From Pseudoalteromonas viridis (lineage in GTDB: Bacteria > Pseudomonadota > Gammaproteobacteria > Enterobacterales > Alteromonadaceae): a stretch of DNA of 64,000 nt. The position numbers were made by a program, and so were the translations under genes. Location: contig NZ_CP072425.1 of NCBI RefSeq assembly GCF_017742995.1, positions 2,294,001-2,358,000 on the forward strand. The letters are read 5' to 3'. This document shows positions 1 to 8,020 of this stretch, piece after piece. The stretch's first letter is position 1; each line of letters starts with the position of its first letter. The notes under the pieces were generated by a model that was not told the DNA's origin, did no database searches, and saw nothing but the letters and a program-made list of their open reading frames with translations.

Positions 1-1
1 C

Positions 2-805
2 TCGAGTGGCGAGGTCGCCGAGCAGGTTATTCGCCCGACAGGGCTGCTTGATCCCGAGCTGGAAGTGCGCCCTGTTGCCACTCAGGTCGATGACTTGCTA
101 TCTGAAATTTACCGCCGGGTTGAGCTGCAGGAGCGGGTGCTGGTGACCACGCTGACGAAACGCATGGCTGAAGACCTGACCGATTATCTCACTGATCATG
201 ATGTTCGGGTACGCTATCTACATTCGGATATTGATACTGTGGAGCGGATGGAAATTATCCGCGATCTGCGCAAAGGCGTGTTTGACGTGTTGGTCGGCAT
301 CAACCTGTTACGTGAAGGACTCGACATGCCCGAGGTGTCGCTGGTTGCTATTCTGGATGCGGATAAGGAAGGCTTTTTACGCTCGACCCGTTCATTGATC
401 CAGACCATTGGCCGGGCAGCCCGACACATTAATGGTAAAGCTATTCTGTATGGTGATGTGATCACTAAATCTATGCGAAAGGCCATTGATGAAACGGAGC
501 GACGCCGGGCTATTCAGCATGCCTACAATGAGAAACACGGTCTGAAACCGCAGGCTCTGGTTAAGAAGATCACCGATGTGATGGACCTGGGCGAGGAAGT
601 ATCGGCTGAACAGGCTGCAGCGGCATCGAAAGCGGCGAGAAAGCTATCGGCTGCTAAGCAGAATCAAAGTGTGACTGACCTGACCGAGCAGATAAAACAG
701 CTTGAGGCGCAGATGATGCAATATGCCCGAGAGTTAGAGTTTGAAAAAGCGGCAGCTATTCGGGATGAGGTACATCTATTGCAGCAGCAATTGTTAAAGA
801 GTTAA
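2..805 (+). CDS. uvrB: UvrABC system protein B, C-terminal part (5' end outside window)
   Basis: UvrB is the damage-verifying helicase-like subunit of nucleotide excision repair; it is loaded on DNA by UvrA and recruits UvrC. The open frame enters from the left edge, so only about the last 267 residues are visible (the family has about 670). Seen here are the second helicase domain with [14 protein letters not shown] and QTIGRAAR, and at the C-terminus the UVR motif (coiled-coil UvrC-binding hairpin, around [12 protein letters not shown]). The sequence matches Escherichia coli UvrB as I recall it almost throughout the helicase part. The linker before the UVR motif is Ala/Lys rich and more divergent, as is usual. 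A GTG at position 65 is not a plausible start because family sequence continues upstream of it. Confidence 0.97.
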   Translation, partial: SSGEVAEQVIRPTGLLDPELEVRPVATQVDDLLSEIYRRVELQERVLVTTLTKRMAEDLTDYLTDHDVRVRYLHSDIDTVERMEIIRDLRKGVFDVLVGINLLREGLDMPEVSLVAILDADKEGFLRSTRSLIQTIGRAARHINGKAILYGDVITKSMRKAIDETERRRAIQHAYNEKHGLKPQALVKKITDVMDLGEEVSAEQAAAASKAARKLSAAKQNQSVTDLTEQIKQLEAQMMQYARELEFEKAAAIRDEVHLLQQQLLKS

Positions 806-816
806 CGTTTGATGCG

Positions 817-846
817 AAAAGCGCAGCCAGTGGCTGCGCTTTTATT
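817..846. terminator. Rho-independent terminator, probably bidirectional, uvrB / barrel gene
   Basis: Inverted repeat AAAAGCGCAGCC / GGCTGCGCTTTT with a 3-nt loop, T-rich on both strands. It lies between the convergent ends of uvrB and the outer-membrane protein gene. Confidence 0.85.
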
Positions 847-853
847 ATCTGAA

Positions 854-1459
854 TTAGAAGCGATAGCTTACGCCTAAACCGAAGTTAGTCGTGTCCAGAT
901 CACCCATATCCATGTATTGAATACTGGCATTAAGCGACATGCCATTGTCCCAGTCATACTGCCAGCCTGCTTCCGTCAGGAAACTAACGCCATCTTCTTC
1001 AACCATGGTTTTGCCTTTGTAGCCAATCTCGTAGTCATAGTAGTGAGCACCAAGTTTGGCGTACAGGTAGTTGCTATCCGACAGCTGATACTGGCCCTTA
1101 ACTGCCAGCACGAAGTTATCGTAATCTAGCTCATTCGCACCGAGCTCGAACAGCGCTTTGTCATTGCGTGTACAGGTGAACTTATCATCGCTGTCATCTT
1201 TACATTCCCAATCATCAGCTTCCATACCTGTGTTGTAGGCGGCTTCCAGCGCCCAGGTAGAGTCGTACTGATAGTTATAGTAAAAATACACGTGTGTCAC
1301 ACCGTCGCCGTCTTTGCTTGAGCTTTTGTAAGAAGCGTCGCCACCAAATAGCTGAGCACCTACGCGGTGCTGTTCGTTATGCTGAGCAGCCTGAGTTGCA
1401 AAAGAAGCTGAAACTGCAAAAACAAGTGAGAGGAGAGAGAAAGTTTTCATTGCCGTCAT
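854..1459 (-). CDS. Outer-membrane beta-barrel protein (porin-like, small barrel)
   Basis: A 201-residue exported protein. The N-terminus is a signal peptide ending in an AQA-type site (cleavage near residue 25). The rest is alternating aromatic/polar beta-strand sequence, and it ends in SYRF, with the C-terminal aromatic residue recognised by the BAM assembly machinery. Strand pairs such as FLTEAGWQYDWDNGMSLNASIQ suggest an eight-stranded OmpA/OmpW-size barrel. Two cysteines sit in an acidic central loop (ECKDDSDDKFTC) and could form a disulfide. A second in-frame Met at 1450 gives a slightly shorter signal peptide (MKTFSLL) and may be the true start. Cargo or function cannot be told from the sequence. 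Confidence 0.8.
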   Translation of the reverse strand: MTAMKTFSLLSLVFAVSASFATQAAQHNEQHRVGAQLFGGDASYKSSSKDGDGVTHVYFYYNYQYDSTWALEAAYNTGMEADDWECKDDSDDKFTCTRNDKALFELGANELDYDNFVLAVKGQYQLSDSNYLYAKLGAHYYDYEIGYKGKTMVEEDGVSFLTEAGWQYDWDNGMSLNASIQYMDMGDLDTTNFGLGVSYRF

Positions 1460-1572
1460 TCCGTTTGATTAACTTGCCGACAAGTGTATGCAGACGCCTT
1501 GTGAGAGTCTGTTTGAGGGGTGTCATAAAATGTAAGCGCATGTAGAAAGGCTGTAAGTAACTATCAATACGC

Positions 1573-2415
1573 TTATTTGGCGAGGTCGATGGCATTGCAC
1601 GTAGCATCACAGATAGTGTGTAAGTCCTCTTCTCGAATCGGGTTAGCGGCGGCGTTACTTCGTATCAGCACAATTTCGATAGCAGGCAGGGCGGGTAAAT
1701 CTGAGTGGCTGATAATAGGCAGGCCCCGTGCGCTACTTTTTGCCAGTGCACCCACTGCCAAGCCCGCTTTAACCAGTGCGTGCAAAGCCGCAGCACTCCC
1801 GCAATTAGCGATTACTTTGAATGGCCGCTCCTGTTTCATTAATCCTTCAGTGGCAGCCTGATGGAAACGACAGTCTCGCTGAAATATGGCCAGTGGCAAA
1901 CTGGGAGCGGGTTTGAAGCTGCCAACCCAGACGCCTTGATCATGATAAAGTAATAACCCTTCCTCAGAATCCGGGCTGCGGGTGATCACGCCTAAATCTA
2001 ACTCGCCCCGGTCCAGCGCATCTTTGATCCGGTTGCTGGACATGCAGTGAATGTCCAGTTCCAGATTTGGCCAATGTCGATGCAATTGGTTAACGAGCCT
2101 GGGCAATATCGCATCGGCGTAATCGTCCGGGCAGCCAAGCCTGAGTAAGGTTGTACCTTCACTGCGTCGCATATGGACCAGTGTGTCGTCGTGTAATCGC
2201 ACTAGCTGTCTGGCATAGCGCATTAACGTGTGCCCATCCTGAGTCAGGTGTAATTTTCGCCCGGACTTTTCAAACAAGGGCCTGCCTACCTCCTGCTGGA
2301 GCTTTTTCATCTGCATGCTGATGGCTGACTGAGTGCGATACAGCTGGCTGGCTGCCCGGGTAAAGCTGCCACTTTCGACACAGGCGATGAAACTACGCAG
2401 AGAGTCTATATCCAT
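1573..2415 (-). CDS. LysR-family transcriptional regulator
   Basis: A 280-residue LysR-type regulator. The winged HTH occupies residues 1-60 (SFTRAASQLYRTQSAISMQMKKLQ is the typical recognition helix region), followed by the linker helix and a periplasmic-binding-protein-like effector domain from about residue 90. It is divergent from the glutathione S-transferase gene at 2525. The 109-bp gap between them contains the palindrome TGATATCA near 2440, so control of that gene together with itself is plausible. The effector is unknown. Confidence 0.9.
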   Translation of the reverse strand: MDIDSLRSFIACVESGSFTRAASQLYRTQSAISMQMKKLQQEVGRPLFEKSGRKLHLTQDGHTLMRYARQLVRLHDDTLVHMRRSEGTTLLRLGCPDDYADAILPRLVNQLHRHWPNLELDIHCMSSNRIKDALDRGELDLGVITRSPDSEEGLLLYHDQGVWVGSFKPAPSLPLAIFQRDCRFHQAATEGLMKQERPFKVIANCGSAAALHALVKAGLAVGALAKSSARGLPIISHSDLPALPAIEIVLIRSNAAANPIREEDLHTICDATCNAIDLAK

Positions 2416-2524
2416 ATCTATAAGAAATGTTGATGTTTGATATCAGAATTATCCGCTGGTTTGTGTTGATAAAGCAACCTAAAGTAGTGCTAACTAAAAA
2501 TGTACCACTGAATTAAGGCACACT

Positions 2525-3181
2525 ATGAAACTCTATATCGGGAATAAAAATTACTCCACCTGGTCGCTGAGAGCTTGGCTACTTGTTGAAAAATATAAAC
2601 TAAATTTTGAGGAGGTGGCACTCAAGTTAGAAACGCCCGCCTTCTACCAAGCCTTGTCTGAGCTTAGCCCCACACAGAAAGTCCCTTTACTTGTAGATGG
2701 TGATTTGGTCGTCTGGGAATCTTTAGCTATCTGTGAATATATCAATGAAGCTTATCTTTGCGGACAGGCTTGGCCTTGCTGCCCTAAATTGCGAGCCAGA
2801 GCGCGGGCGTTGAGTGCACAAATGCACAGTGGTTTTTTGGCACTCAGGGCTGAGATGCCAATGAATATCAGAGCGCAGCGGCGTGTAGAATTATCCCCAG
2901 CAGCCCAAAAAGACATAGCGCGGATTGCTCAGATCTGGCGTCAACAGTTGACAGAGTTTGGCGCTCAGGAAGGCTGGTTATTTGGCAACTGGAGCATTGT
3001 TGATGCGATGTTTGCACCTGTTGTGATGCGCTTTATTAGCTATGGTATTGAGTTAGGCCCTTTGGAAAAAGCGTATATGGAAAAAGTATTTGCCTGCCCG
3101 GCGATACAAAAGTGGCGTGCTGAAGCATTACTGGAAACGGACATAGTGGAAAGTGATGAAGCGGGTGTACCATACCCCTAA
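2525..3181 (+). CDS. Glutathione S-transferase family protein
   Basis: A 218-residue soluble GST. The N-terminal thioredoxin-like domain (residues 1-80) starts KLYIGNKNYSTWSLRAW, where the Ser/Thr near residue 11-12 would activate glutathione. The cis-proline segment is KVPLLVDGD, and WESLAICEYI is the glutathione gamma-glutamyl binding motif (E-S in most GSTs). The all-helical C-terminal domain carries SIVDAMFAPVV, the usual N-capping/hydrophobic-staple position. The protein probably conjugates or reduces electrophiles in the cytoplasm; the substrate is not predictable. It is transcribed away from the LysR gene. Confidence 0.9.
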   Translation: MKLYIGNKNYSTWSLRAWLLVEKYKLNFEEVALKLETPAFYQALSELSPTQKVPLLVDGDLVVWESLAICEYINEAYLCGQAWPCCPKLRARARALSAQMHSGFLALRAEMPMNIRAQRRVELSPAAQKDIARIAQIWRQQLTEFGAQEGWLFGNWSIVDAMFAPVVMRFISYGIELGPLEKAYMEKVFACPAIQKWRAEALLETDIVESDEAGVPYP

Positions 3182-3229
3182 TCTCAGTCACTTTTTATCT
3201 GCCAGGGTTATTTGCATATTGCCTCCTTA

Positions 3230-3265
3230 ATTGAGTAGTACACTTATTTTTGTGTATTACTCAAT
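3230..3265. repeat. 14-bp inverted repeat before a GNAT gene (operator or leader hairpin)
   Basis: The left arm ATTGAGTAGTACAC (3230-3243) and right arm GTGTATTACTCAAT (3252-3265) are complementary except for one position, which is a G-U pair in RNA. The 8-nt loop is T-rich. The right arm ends 14 bp before the ATG at 3280. There is no T-run after it, so it is not a standard terminator. Confidence 0.75.
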
Positions 3266-3279
3266 AATGGAAGTGCCTC

Positions 3280-3756
3280 ATGCTTATCCCCGTTGATGCC
3301 AGCAATCTGCCTGTTTATCTCAATCTGGCACAGGCTTATGAAGCCGAGTTTTCTGTCCTGACTGATAAAAGCCCAGGGGCTGACGGTCTGTTTGCACTGG
3401 ATACTTTGTTAGAAGGCAACGTGACAGGTTATCTCTGGTATGACAGTGAAACGCCGATTGGGCTGGCGGCGATAGCGCGGCATGGAGAGAGTAAATTTGA
3501 GGTGTGCGAGTTTTACGTTGTGCCACGTTATCGCAAAGTGGGGCAGGGTGCCCGATTTGCTCGGGCTATCTGGAATGATCTGCCCGGCTTTTGGGTCATT
3601 AAGCAGATAGCCGGTGCTGAATATGCAACGCAATTCTGGCGCCGAGCCATTGCGGCGGCAGGCATAACGCAGGTGACTGAGGATACCTACGTAGATCCAT
3701 ACTGGGGGACAGTGACCCGTCAGCAGTTTCACTACAATCCTAATACCTGCATGTGA
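3280..3756 (+). CDS. GNAT-family N-acetyltransferase (or relative), unknown substrate
   Basis: A 158-residue protein with GNAT fold features: a central strand with FEVCEFYVVPRYRKVGQGARFARAIW, which contains the acetyl-CoA pyrophosphate-binding turn (here R-K-V-G-Q-G-A instead of the usual Q/R-x-x-G-x-G/A), preceded by a variable N-terminal half. The substrate cannot be inferred. It stands alone between the GST and a convergent alcohol dehydrogenase gene, and a strong inverted repeat lies in its leader. Confidence 0.75.
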   Translation: MLIPVDASNLPVYLNLAQAYEAEFSVLTDKSPGADGLFALDTLLEGNVTGYLWYDSETPIGLAAIARHGESKFEVCEFYVVPRYRKVGQGARFARAIWNDLPGFWVIKQIAGAEYATQFWRRAIAAAGITQVTEDTYVDPYWGTVTRQQFHYNPNTCM

Positions 3757-3757
3757 A

Positions 3758-4963
3758 TCATGATGAGCAAGCCCGGATCTGTGTCAGTATGTTCTGGCAA
3801 TCCGGCAGTGCCATAAAGTGCGGCACCGGGTAGTCGGGGTGTGCCTCATCGAGTGCCATAGTTGCCAGAGACTGAATGTCGTCACTGAGCACCTCAGTGA
3901 GCTGAGTTTGAATATTTAGCTGTGCCAGTAGCTGGGTAATATGGGCAATAAGGTCCTGCGCTTGCTGCTCAACCGGGTAATCCAGTGAAGTCAGGCTGCA
4001 ATGGCGGGCAATCATTGCTAATTGACGGTGTACTCTGCTGCCATACCAGTGCAAAACAGGTAACAGTAAAACGGCGTTGGCAAGACCATGCGGGGTGCCG
4101 TATTTGGCCGTAAGCTGATGTGAAATGGCATGAATATAACCCACGGAGGTTCGGGTGAACGCCTGTCCGGCGAGAAAGGAGGCATAGAGCAGATTTTCTC
4201 TTGCTGTCAGGTCCTGGCCGTTATGGTAGGCCGTGGGCAAGTGAGCAAATATCAGCGCACATGCTTCGAGTGCTTTGTCATTGGTTAGTTTAGTGGCATT
4301 AATGCTTAAAATGGCTTCAATGGCGTGTGTCAGGGCATCGATGGCTGTGGTTGCTGTGATCCCACCAGGCAGTGAGGTGGTTAGCTGGCTGAGCAAAACG
4401 GCACGTTGTGGCACCAGACAAAAGTCCGCGGCCGCGAGCTTTTTACCCTTTTTTTCATCGTTAAATACTGCCGCAACCGTAGTTTCTGAGCCAGTACCGG
4501 CCGTTGTCGGTACCGCAATGTTTGACGGCAGTGTTTTGAATACTTTAAACAGTCCGGAAAACGTCTCTACGGAGCGTTTTGGTTTGACGACACGGGCGCC
4601 GATTAATTTTGCTGCATCCAGTACTGAACCACCACCGACACTCACGATTGCCACACAGTGGTGCTGCGTGTAAACCTGGTATCCCTGTTCAATGTTCTTG
4701 ATTGTCGGGTTAGGCTGCACCTGATCATAGACTACGGGACATAGGTTTTGCGCGTAAAGCGCTGTGAGTACCGGTTTGATTATCTCACGCTCATTGAGCA
4801 CCTTATCTGTTACCACCAAGACCTGAGCGTCATCAGGTAAAGACAGATCTGCAATAGCATCACTCAGCCCCTGGGCGCCTTGGTATAAGTGTGGCTCTGG
4901 AATACCGATAACTTTGACTATTGATTTTAAAATAAAGTGGTAGCAACGATAGAGTAAGTGCAT
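3758..4963 (-). CDS. Iron-containing alcohol dehydrogenase
   Basis: A 401-residue Fe-ADH family member; it oxidises or reduces an alcohol/aldehyde pair with NAD(P). Seen: the nucleotide-binding loop VSVGGGSVLDAAK, the VPTTAGTGSE segment, and the metal ligands Asp and His in IDALTHAIEA plus His in HAISHQL and in GTPHG. All four ligand positions are present, so the enzyme should be active. The first 20 residues before VKVIGIPEP look like an extension, and an internal start is possible. Its stop lies one base past that of the convergent GNAT gene. The physiological substrate is unknown. Confidence 0.9.
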   Translation of the reverse strand: MHLLYRCYHFILKSIVKVIGIPEPHLYQGAQGLSDAIADLSLPDDAQVLVVTDKVLNEREIIKPVLTALYAQNLCPVVYDQVQPNPTIKNIEQGYQVYTQHHCVAIVSVGGGSVLDAAKLIGARVVKPKRSVETFSGLFKVFKTLPSNIAVPTTAGTGSETTVAAVFNDEKKGKKLAAADFCLVPQRAVLLSQLTTSLPGGITATTAIDALTHAIEAILSINATKLTNDKALEACALIFAHLPTAYHNGQDLTARENLLYASFLAGQAFTRTSVGYIHAISHQLTAKYGTPHGLANAVLLLPVLHWYGSRVHRQLAMIARHCSLTSLDYPVEQQAQDLIAHITQLLAQLNIQTQLTEVLSDDIQSLATMALDEAHPDYPVPHFMALPDCQNILTQIRACSS

Positions 4964-5110
4964 GGCTGTGCAGGCTCGGTTGGTTGTTTATTGCCCAGAA
5001 GCATAGCCGAAAGTACCAAAGATTGGCAAAGTTTTTAATAGTAGGTGGTTGTATTTACGATATTTTGGGAGGTATATGAGTCAGCGGGTGCCGACTCATA
5101 TAAAAGGTAA

Positions 5111-5470
5111 TTAGACAACGCCACGCGGCAGGCGGCAGTCATGATCCTTTTCAGCCAGCTCGATGATCCAAGCTTCTTCTGCGGTATAGCCATCTTCATT
5201 GGCTTTGACAACCGTGAATGGCGCTGCTTTTTTAACAGCAGGCGCGGCGGCCTTCTTTGCTGCTTTTTTCTTTGGCGCAGGCTGTTCTGTCGCGGCTGTC
5301 CCTGAAGTTAGCTCTTCGGTCAAAGCTGCTACATCTGCCAGACGCATATTTTTACCACCGTCAATGCTATACCAGCCAGGTTTAGTGGTGATCTCTGGCT
5401 TTTTGCCGTGGGCGGCTTCATATGCGGCTTCAAATGCACTTAAAACTTCAGTTTTATCTAGTTTACTCAT
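5111..5470 (-). CDS. Small conserved-looking protein with Lys/Ala-rich linker, function unknown
   Basis: I do not recognise this 119-residue protein. It has three parts: an N-terminal block (residues 1-57) with TTKPGWYSIDGGKNMRLADV, a histone-H1-like linker of lysines, alanines and prolines (about residues 60-85, with repeated KKAA), and a C-terminal block with YTAEEAWIIELAEKDHDCRLPRGVV. It is soluble, with no signal peptide or membrane segment. Basic linkers of this sort often bind nucleic acid, but that is an inference. The upstream region to 5629 is AT-rich. Confidence 0.7.
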   Translation of the reverse strand: MSKLDKTEVLSAFEAAYEAAHGKKPEITTKPGWYSIDGGKNMRLADVAALTEELTSGTAATEQPAPKKKAAKKAAAPAVKKAAPFTVVKANEDGYTAEEAWIIELAEKDHDCRLPRGVV

Positions 5471-5628
5471 CGTAAATCCCAGTCGTGTTATACGCGGATA
5501 CGCAGGTTAAGATTAAACGATATTTATACCTATTTTTGAGGTATTTTTCAATTTTTTGCGTTTTTAAGCTCTGATTCATCGCAAATCAGTCCCTAATTGA
5601 GCGTACTGTGTGCGACTTTTGGACGAGT

Positions 5629-5794
5629 TTATACCAAATTGCTTAACTAAGCGTGCTATTTTGAGGCGAGAAAATAGGGTCGATAACTAGGCAGAAACTT
5701 CAATATTTAGTTATTCCAAATGAGACGTTTTTAGCACAGTTAGCGACCTATATGTTCCTTAAGGCTGAACAGATATTAAGTGAAAATGGTATTA
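5629..5794. repeat. 166-bp full-length palindromic repeat element, copy 1
   Basis: It aligns end to end with the sequence at 38261-38426 (same length, most bases identical). The ends are TTATACCAAA and its near-complement ATGGTATTA, and the inner parts also pair along the whole length, so either strand can fold into one long interrupted hairpin. It has no coding capacity. The last three bases supply the TAA stop of elyC on the minus strand. Confidence 0.85.
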
Positions 5795-6559
5795 TAGTGC
5801 CTGCGGGTCTATCATACGGCGCAACCAAATCCACTGCTGGCCTAGTGCTTCATGTGCGTGGGTTGTGACCGCTTTTAATATGGATGCATTGGCAATAAAG
5901 CGTCGGTAGCCCGGCGAGCCTGCAAAGCTGTAAAATTGCACTGGTGCCGCAATAGTGTCTATGCCCTGAGCGGAAAATAAATCTTGTGCGCGTGCCATAT
6001 GGCTGGCAGAGGTGACCAGTGCCACTTTACTGTCAACCAGCCTGGTTGCGAGTAACAAAGCTTCTTCGGCTGTATCCCGCGCTTGTGGGTTTTGGATAAT
6101 CTTCGTTGCCGGAACCCCCCATGAGATTGCGGTGAGAGCCATCAGGGTACTACCGGTCGTTTTTCCGTATCCGGCACCGGAAACCACCAACTGAGCCTTT
6201 GGATAGTGCTGTAGTAACCTGAGCCCCTCGGTGAGGCGAGACAGTGCACATCCAGAGAGTTGTAGGTTGGCAGTCAGTCGGGGTGCCGGGTGTAGGCCAC
6301 ACCCGAGCACGACGATATAGTCCATATCTTTGTGTTTGTTCACTGCGAATGGACTCAACTTCGCCTCCGTTGGGCTTATCAGTTTGTCAGCAACAAAAGG
6401 TGTGCTAACAGCCCACAGGCCTACCACTAGCAGCCAACTCAGCAGGTAGGATTTGCGGTGTGTTTTAGCAATAAACAATAAGCAGAGCGCAAGTAACAGT
6501 AGCGTCACAGGTAAGGGCATTAACAGTGAGCCAATTACCTTCTTTATCTCAAACATCAC
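5792..6559 (-). CDS. elyC: Envelope biogenesis factor ElyC (DUF218/YdcF family)
   Basis: A 255-residue inner-membrane protein. The N-terminus MMFEIKKVIGSLLMPLP closely resembles E. coli ElyC (YcbC). Two hydrophobic helices (about residues 10-30 and 38-58) are followed by a periplasmic DUF218 domain with DYIVVLGCGLHP, LVVSGAGYGKTTGST and ALVTSASHMARA, the conserved strand-loop motifs of the family. ElyC is known to act in peptidoglycan assembly and undecaprenyl-phosphate carrier metabolism. Length fits the family (about 259). Oddity: the stop codon comes from the end of the adjoining palindromic repeat, so the C-terminus may have been reset when that element inserted. Confidence 0.85.
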   Translation of the reverse strand: MMFEIKKVIGSLLMPLPVTLLLLALCLLFIAKTHRKSYLLSWLLVVGLWAVSTPFVADKLISPTEAKLSPFAVNKHKDMDYIVVLGCGLHPAPRLTANLQLSGCALSRLTEGLRLLQHYPKAQLVVSGAGYGKTTGSTLMALTAISWGVPATKIIQNPQARDTAEEALLLATRLVDSKVALVTSASHMARAQDLFSAQGIDTIAAPVQFYSFAGSPGYRRFIANASILKAVTTHAHEALGQQWIWLRRMIDPQAL

Positions 6560-6640
6560 AAGTTGTCCGTTTACTTAGTTTGCGCTTAGTTTACCCCTAT
6601 TGTCAGGCAATTGCGTCATCTAAATCAGCAGGCCTGGAAC

Positions 6641-7537
6641 TTAACGTGCGACAGATTGCTTGCAGGTGTTCAGAAAGTGCCGGTACACCGGGTTGTCTTT
6701 CATATTTTTTTTCATCGCCAGATACATAGGGCGGCTCAAACCCAGCGCACCCAGAGGGATAGACTTGATCAGCCCCTGACTTTCGTAGGGCGTAACCAGC
6801 CAGTCAGGCAGCGCAGCCACTCCCATACCGGCACTGACTAACTGAAAAATCAATAGCCCCTGATCGACCGTTTTCAATGTGCCATCAAAGCGGGCATTTT
6901 GAATAAAATGTTTAAATATATCCTGACGCTCTTTCGGGATTGGATAAGAAATGATGGTTTCGTCTTTGAGATCAAGTGCCGTAACATAGGCTTTTTTAGC
7001 CAGCTCGTGATCCGGCGCGACAATCAGTTTCAGTTTAAAGTCAAAGATATGGGCATACTCAACCTGCTCTGGCTCGCGAATATCAGAAGTCAGGACCAGG
7101 TCGAGTTCATCACTGAGCAACTCCGGAATAGCGTCGTAGCTAAAGCCGCGTTCATAATCGACTTTGATGTCAGGCCAGAAATTATTGAACTCTTTAATGG
7201 TTGGCAGTAACCAGTGGAAGCAAGCGTGGCACTCAACGCTGAGCCGCAATTGTGAGATGGGCTGATTCAGGCTCTCCTTAAGGCGGCATTTGGTTGCTTC
7301 AACTTTGGGTAATACATCGTTGGCCAGTTCCAATAGCAACATGCCCTGGGGCGTAAATCGCACGGGCTGAGTCTTGCGCTCAAATAACTGACAATCCAGT
7401 TTATTTTCCAGATCTTTGATTTGGTGAGAGAGTGCTGACTGAGTTAGGAATAACTCACGCGCCGTATTAACCAGTGATCCGGTTTCTTTCAGGGTCGCTA
7501 TGGTTTTTAAGTGCTTTATATCTATCATCATCAACAA
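6641..7537 (-). CDS. metR: HTH-type transcriptional regulator MetR
   Basis: LysR-family activator of methionine biosynthesis, with homocysteine as co-effector. The 298-residue protein has the N-terminal HTH (NTARELFLTQSALSHQIKDLE) and an effector domain containing SVECHACFHWLLPT, DLVLTSDI and AGMGVAALPDWLV, all of which I recall from E. coli MetR. The reading frame opens with MLMMIDIKHLK; the Met at 7528 (MIDIKHLK) matches the E. coli start better. A near-consensus promoter overlaps two MetJ boxes upstream, so methionine repression by MetJ is likely. metE is not adjacent in this window. Confidence 0.9.
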   Translation of the reverse strand: MLMMIDIKHLKTIATLKETGSLVNTARELFLTQSALSHQIKDLENKLDCQLFERKTQPVRFTPQGMLLLELANDVLPKVEATKCRLKESLNQPISQLRLSVECHACFHWLLPTIKEFNNFWPDIKVDYERGFSYDAIPELLSDELDLVLTSDIREPEQVEYAHIFDFKLKLIVAPDHELAKKAYVTALDLKDETIISYPIPKERQDIFKHFIQNARFDGTLKTVDQGLLIFQLVSAGMGVAALPDWLVTPYESQGLIKSIPLGALGLSRPMYLAMKKNMKDNPVYRHFLNTCKQSVAR

Positions 7538-7575
7538 ATCTCATTCTAAACGTGAGTAAAACTCAGATTACACCC

Positions 7576-7617
7576 ATATTACGCTGTGAACCTTAGCTAT
7601 TCAACGTCTAGACGTCT
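7576..7617 (-). promoter_or_regulatory. metR promoter with tandem met boxes (MetJ operator)
   Basis: Read on the minus strand: -35 TTGAAT (7604-7599), 17-bp spacer, -10 TAATAT (7581-7576). Two adjacent 8-bp met boxes lie at 7610-7617 (AGACGTCT, perfect) and 7602-7609 (six of eight on the plus strand, CAACGTCT). The second box overlaps the -35, as expected for MetJ repression. Confidence 0.8.
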
Positions 7618-8020
7618 ACAAATCCAGCAGCGATTGACTAAATATTTACAAAATTACTATAGCACTATTTTTGACAGCGTTGTCATTCTTTATTTGACTT
7701 TTTTTAAAAAAATTACAATTTAATTTTACTCAAGTTGTTATTAAGGGGCTTTAGAGGGAAAATTGAGTTCTGTAATCGCTTCTGGCTATCTTAACCTCGT
7801 TGAGAACGATACAGGGAACAAACTGACCCAATGTGGATCGCAAAGCTGCCCGGGTGCAGAGCGGGTTGTTAAACTTTGCAGAAGAATTAAGGATAAGTAA
7901 CTAAGCGAATTAAGTTAATGATGCCGCGAGCATTGGGCTGGTTTGCTAAAGAAAAATAAGCTGGAGATCCAAGGCAAGCGCACAGAGCCGAACAAGCTAA
8001 TGCGCTTTAATCTGGTTGGG
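7618..8020. other. Gene-free interval between metR promoter and GGDEF-EAL gene
   Basis: About 400 bp. The left third is very AT-rich (runs of T and A near 7690-7720). The rest has ordinary composition and no convincing open frame with a ribosome binding site. I see no RNA gene and no clear terminator for the GGDEF-EAL gene. Confidence 0.5.

Noticed and set aside
5629..5794. Insertion sequence
   Set aside because: There is no transposase or any open frame in the 166-bp element; at most it is a non-autonomous element.
7738..8020. Remnant of a gene between metR and the GGDEF-EAL gene
   Set aside because: I could not find family-like protein sequence in any frame; it is left as an unexplained gap.
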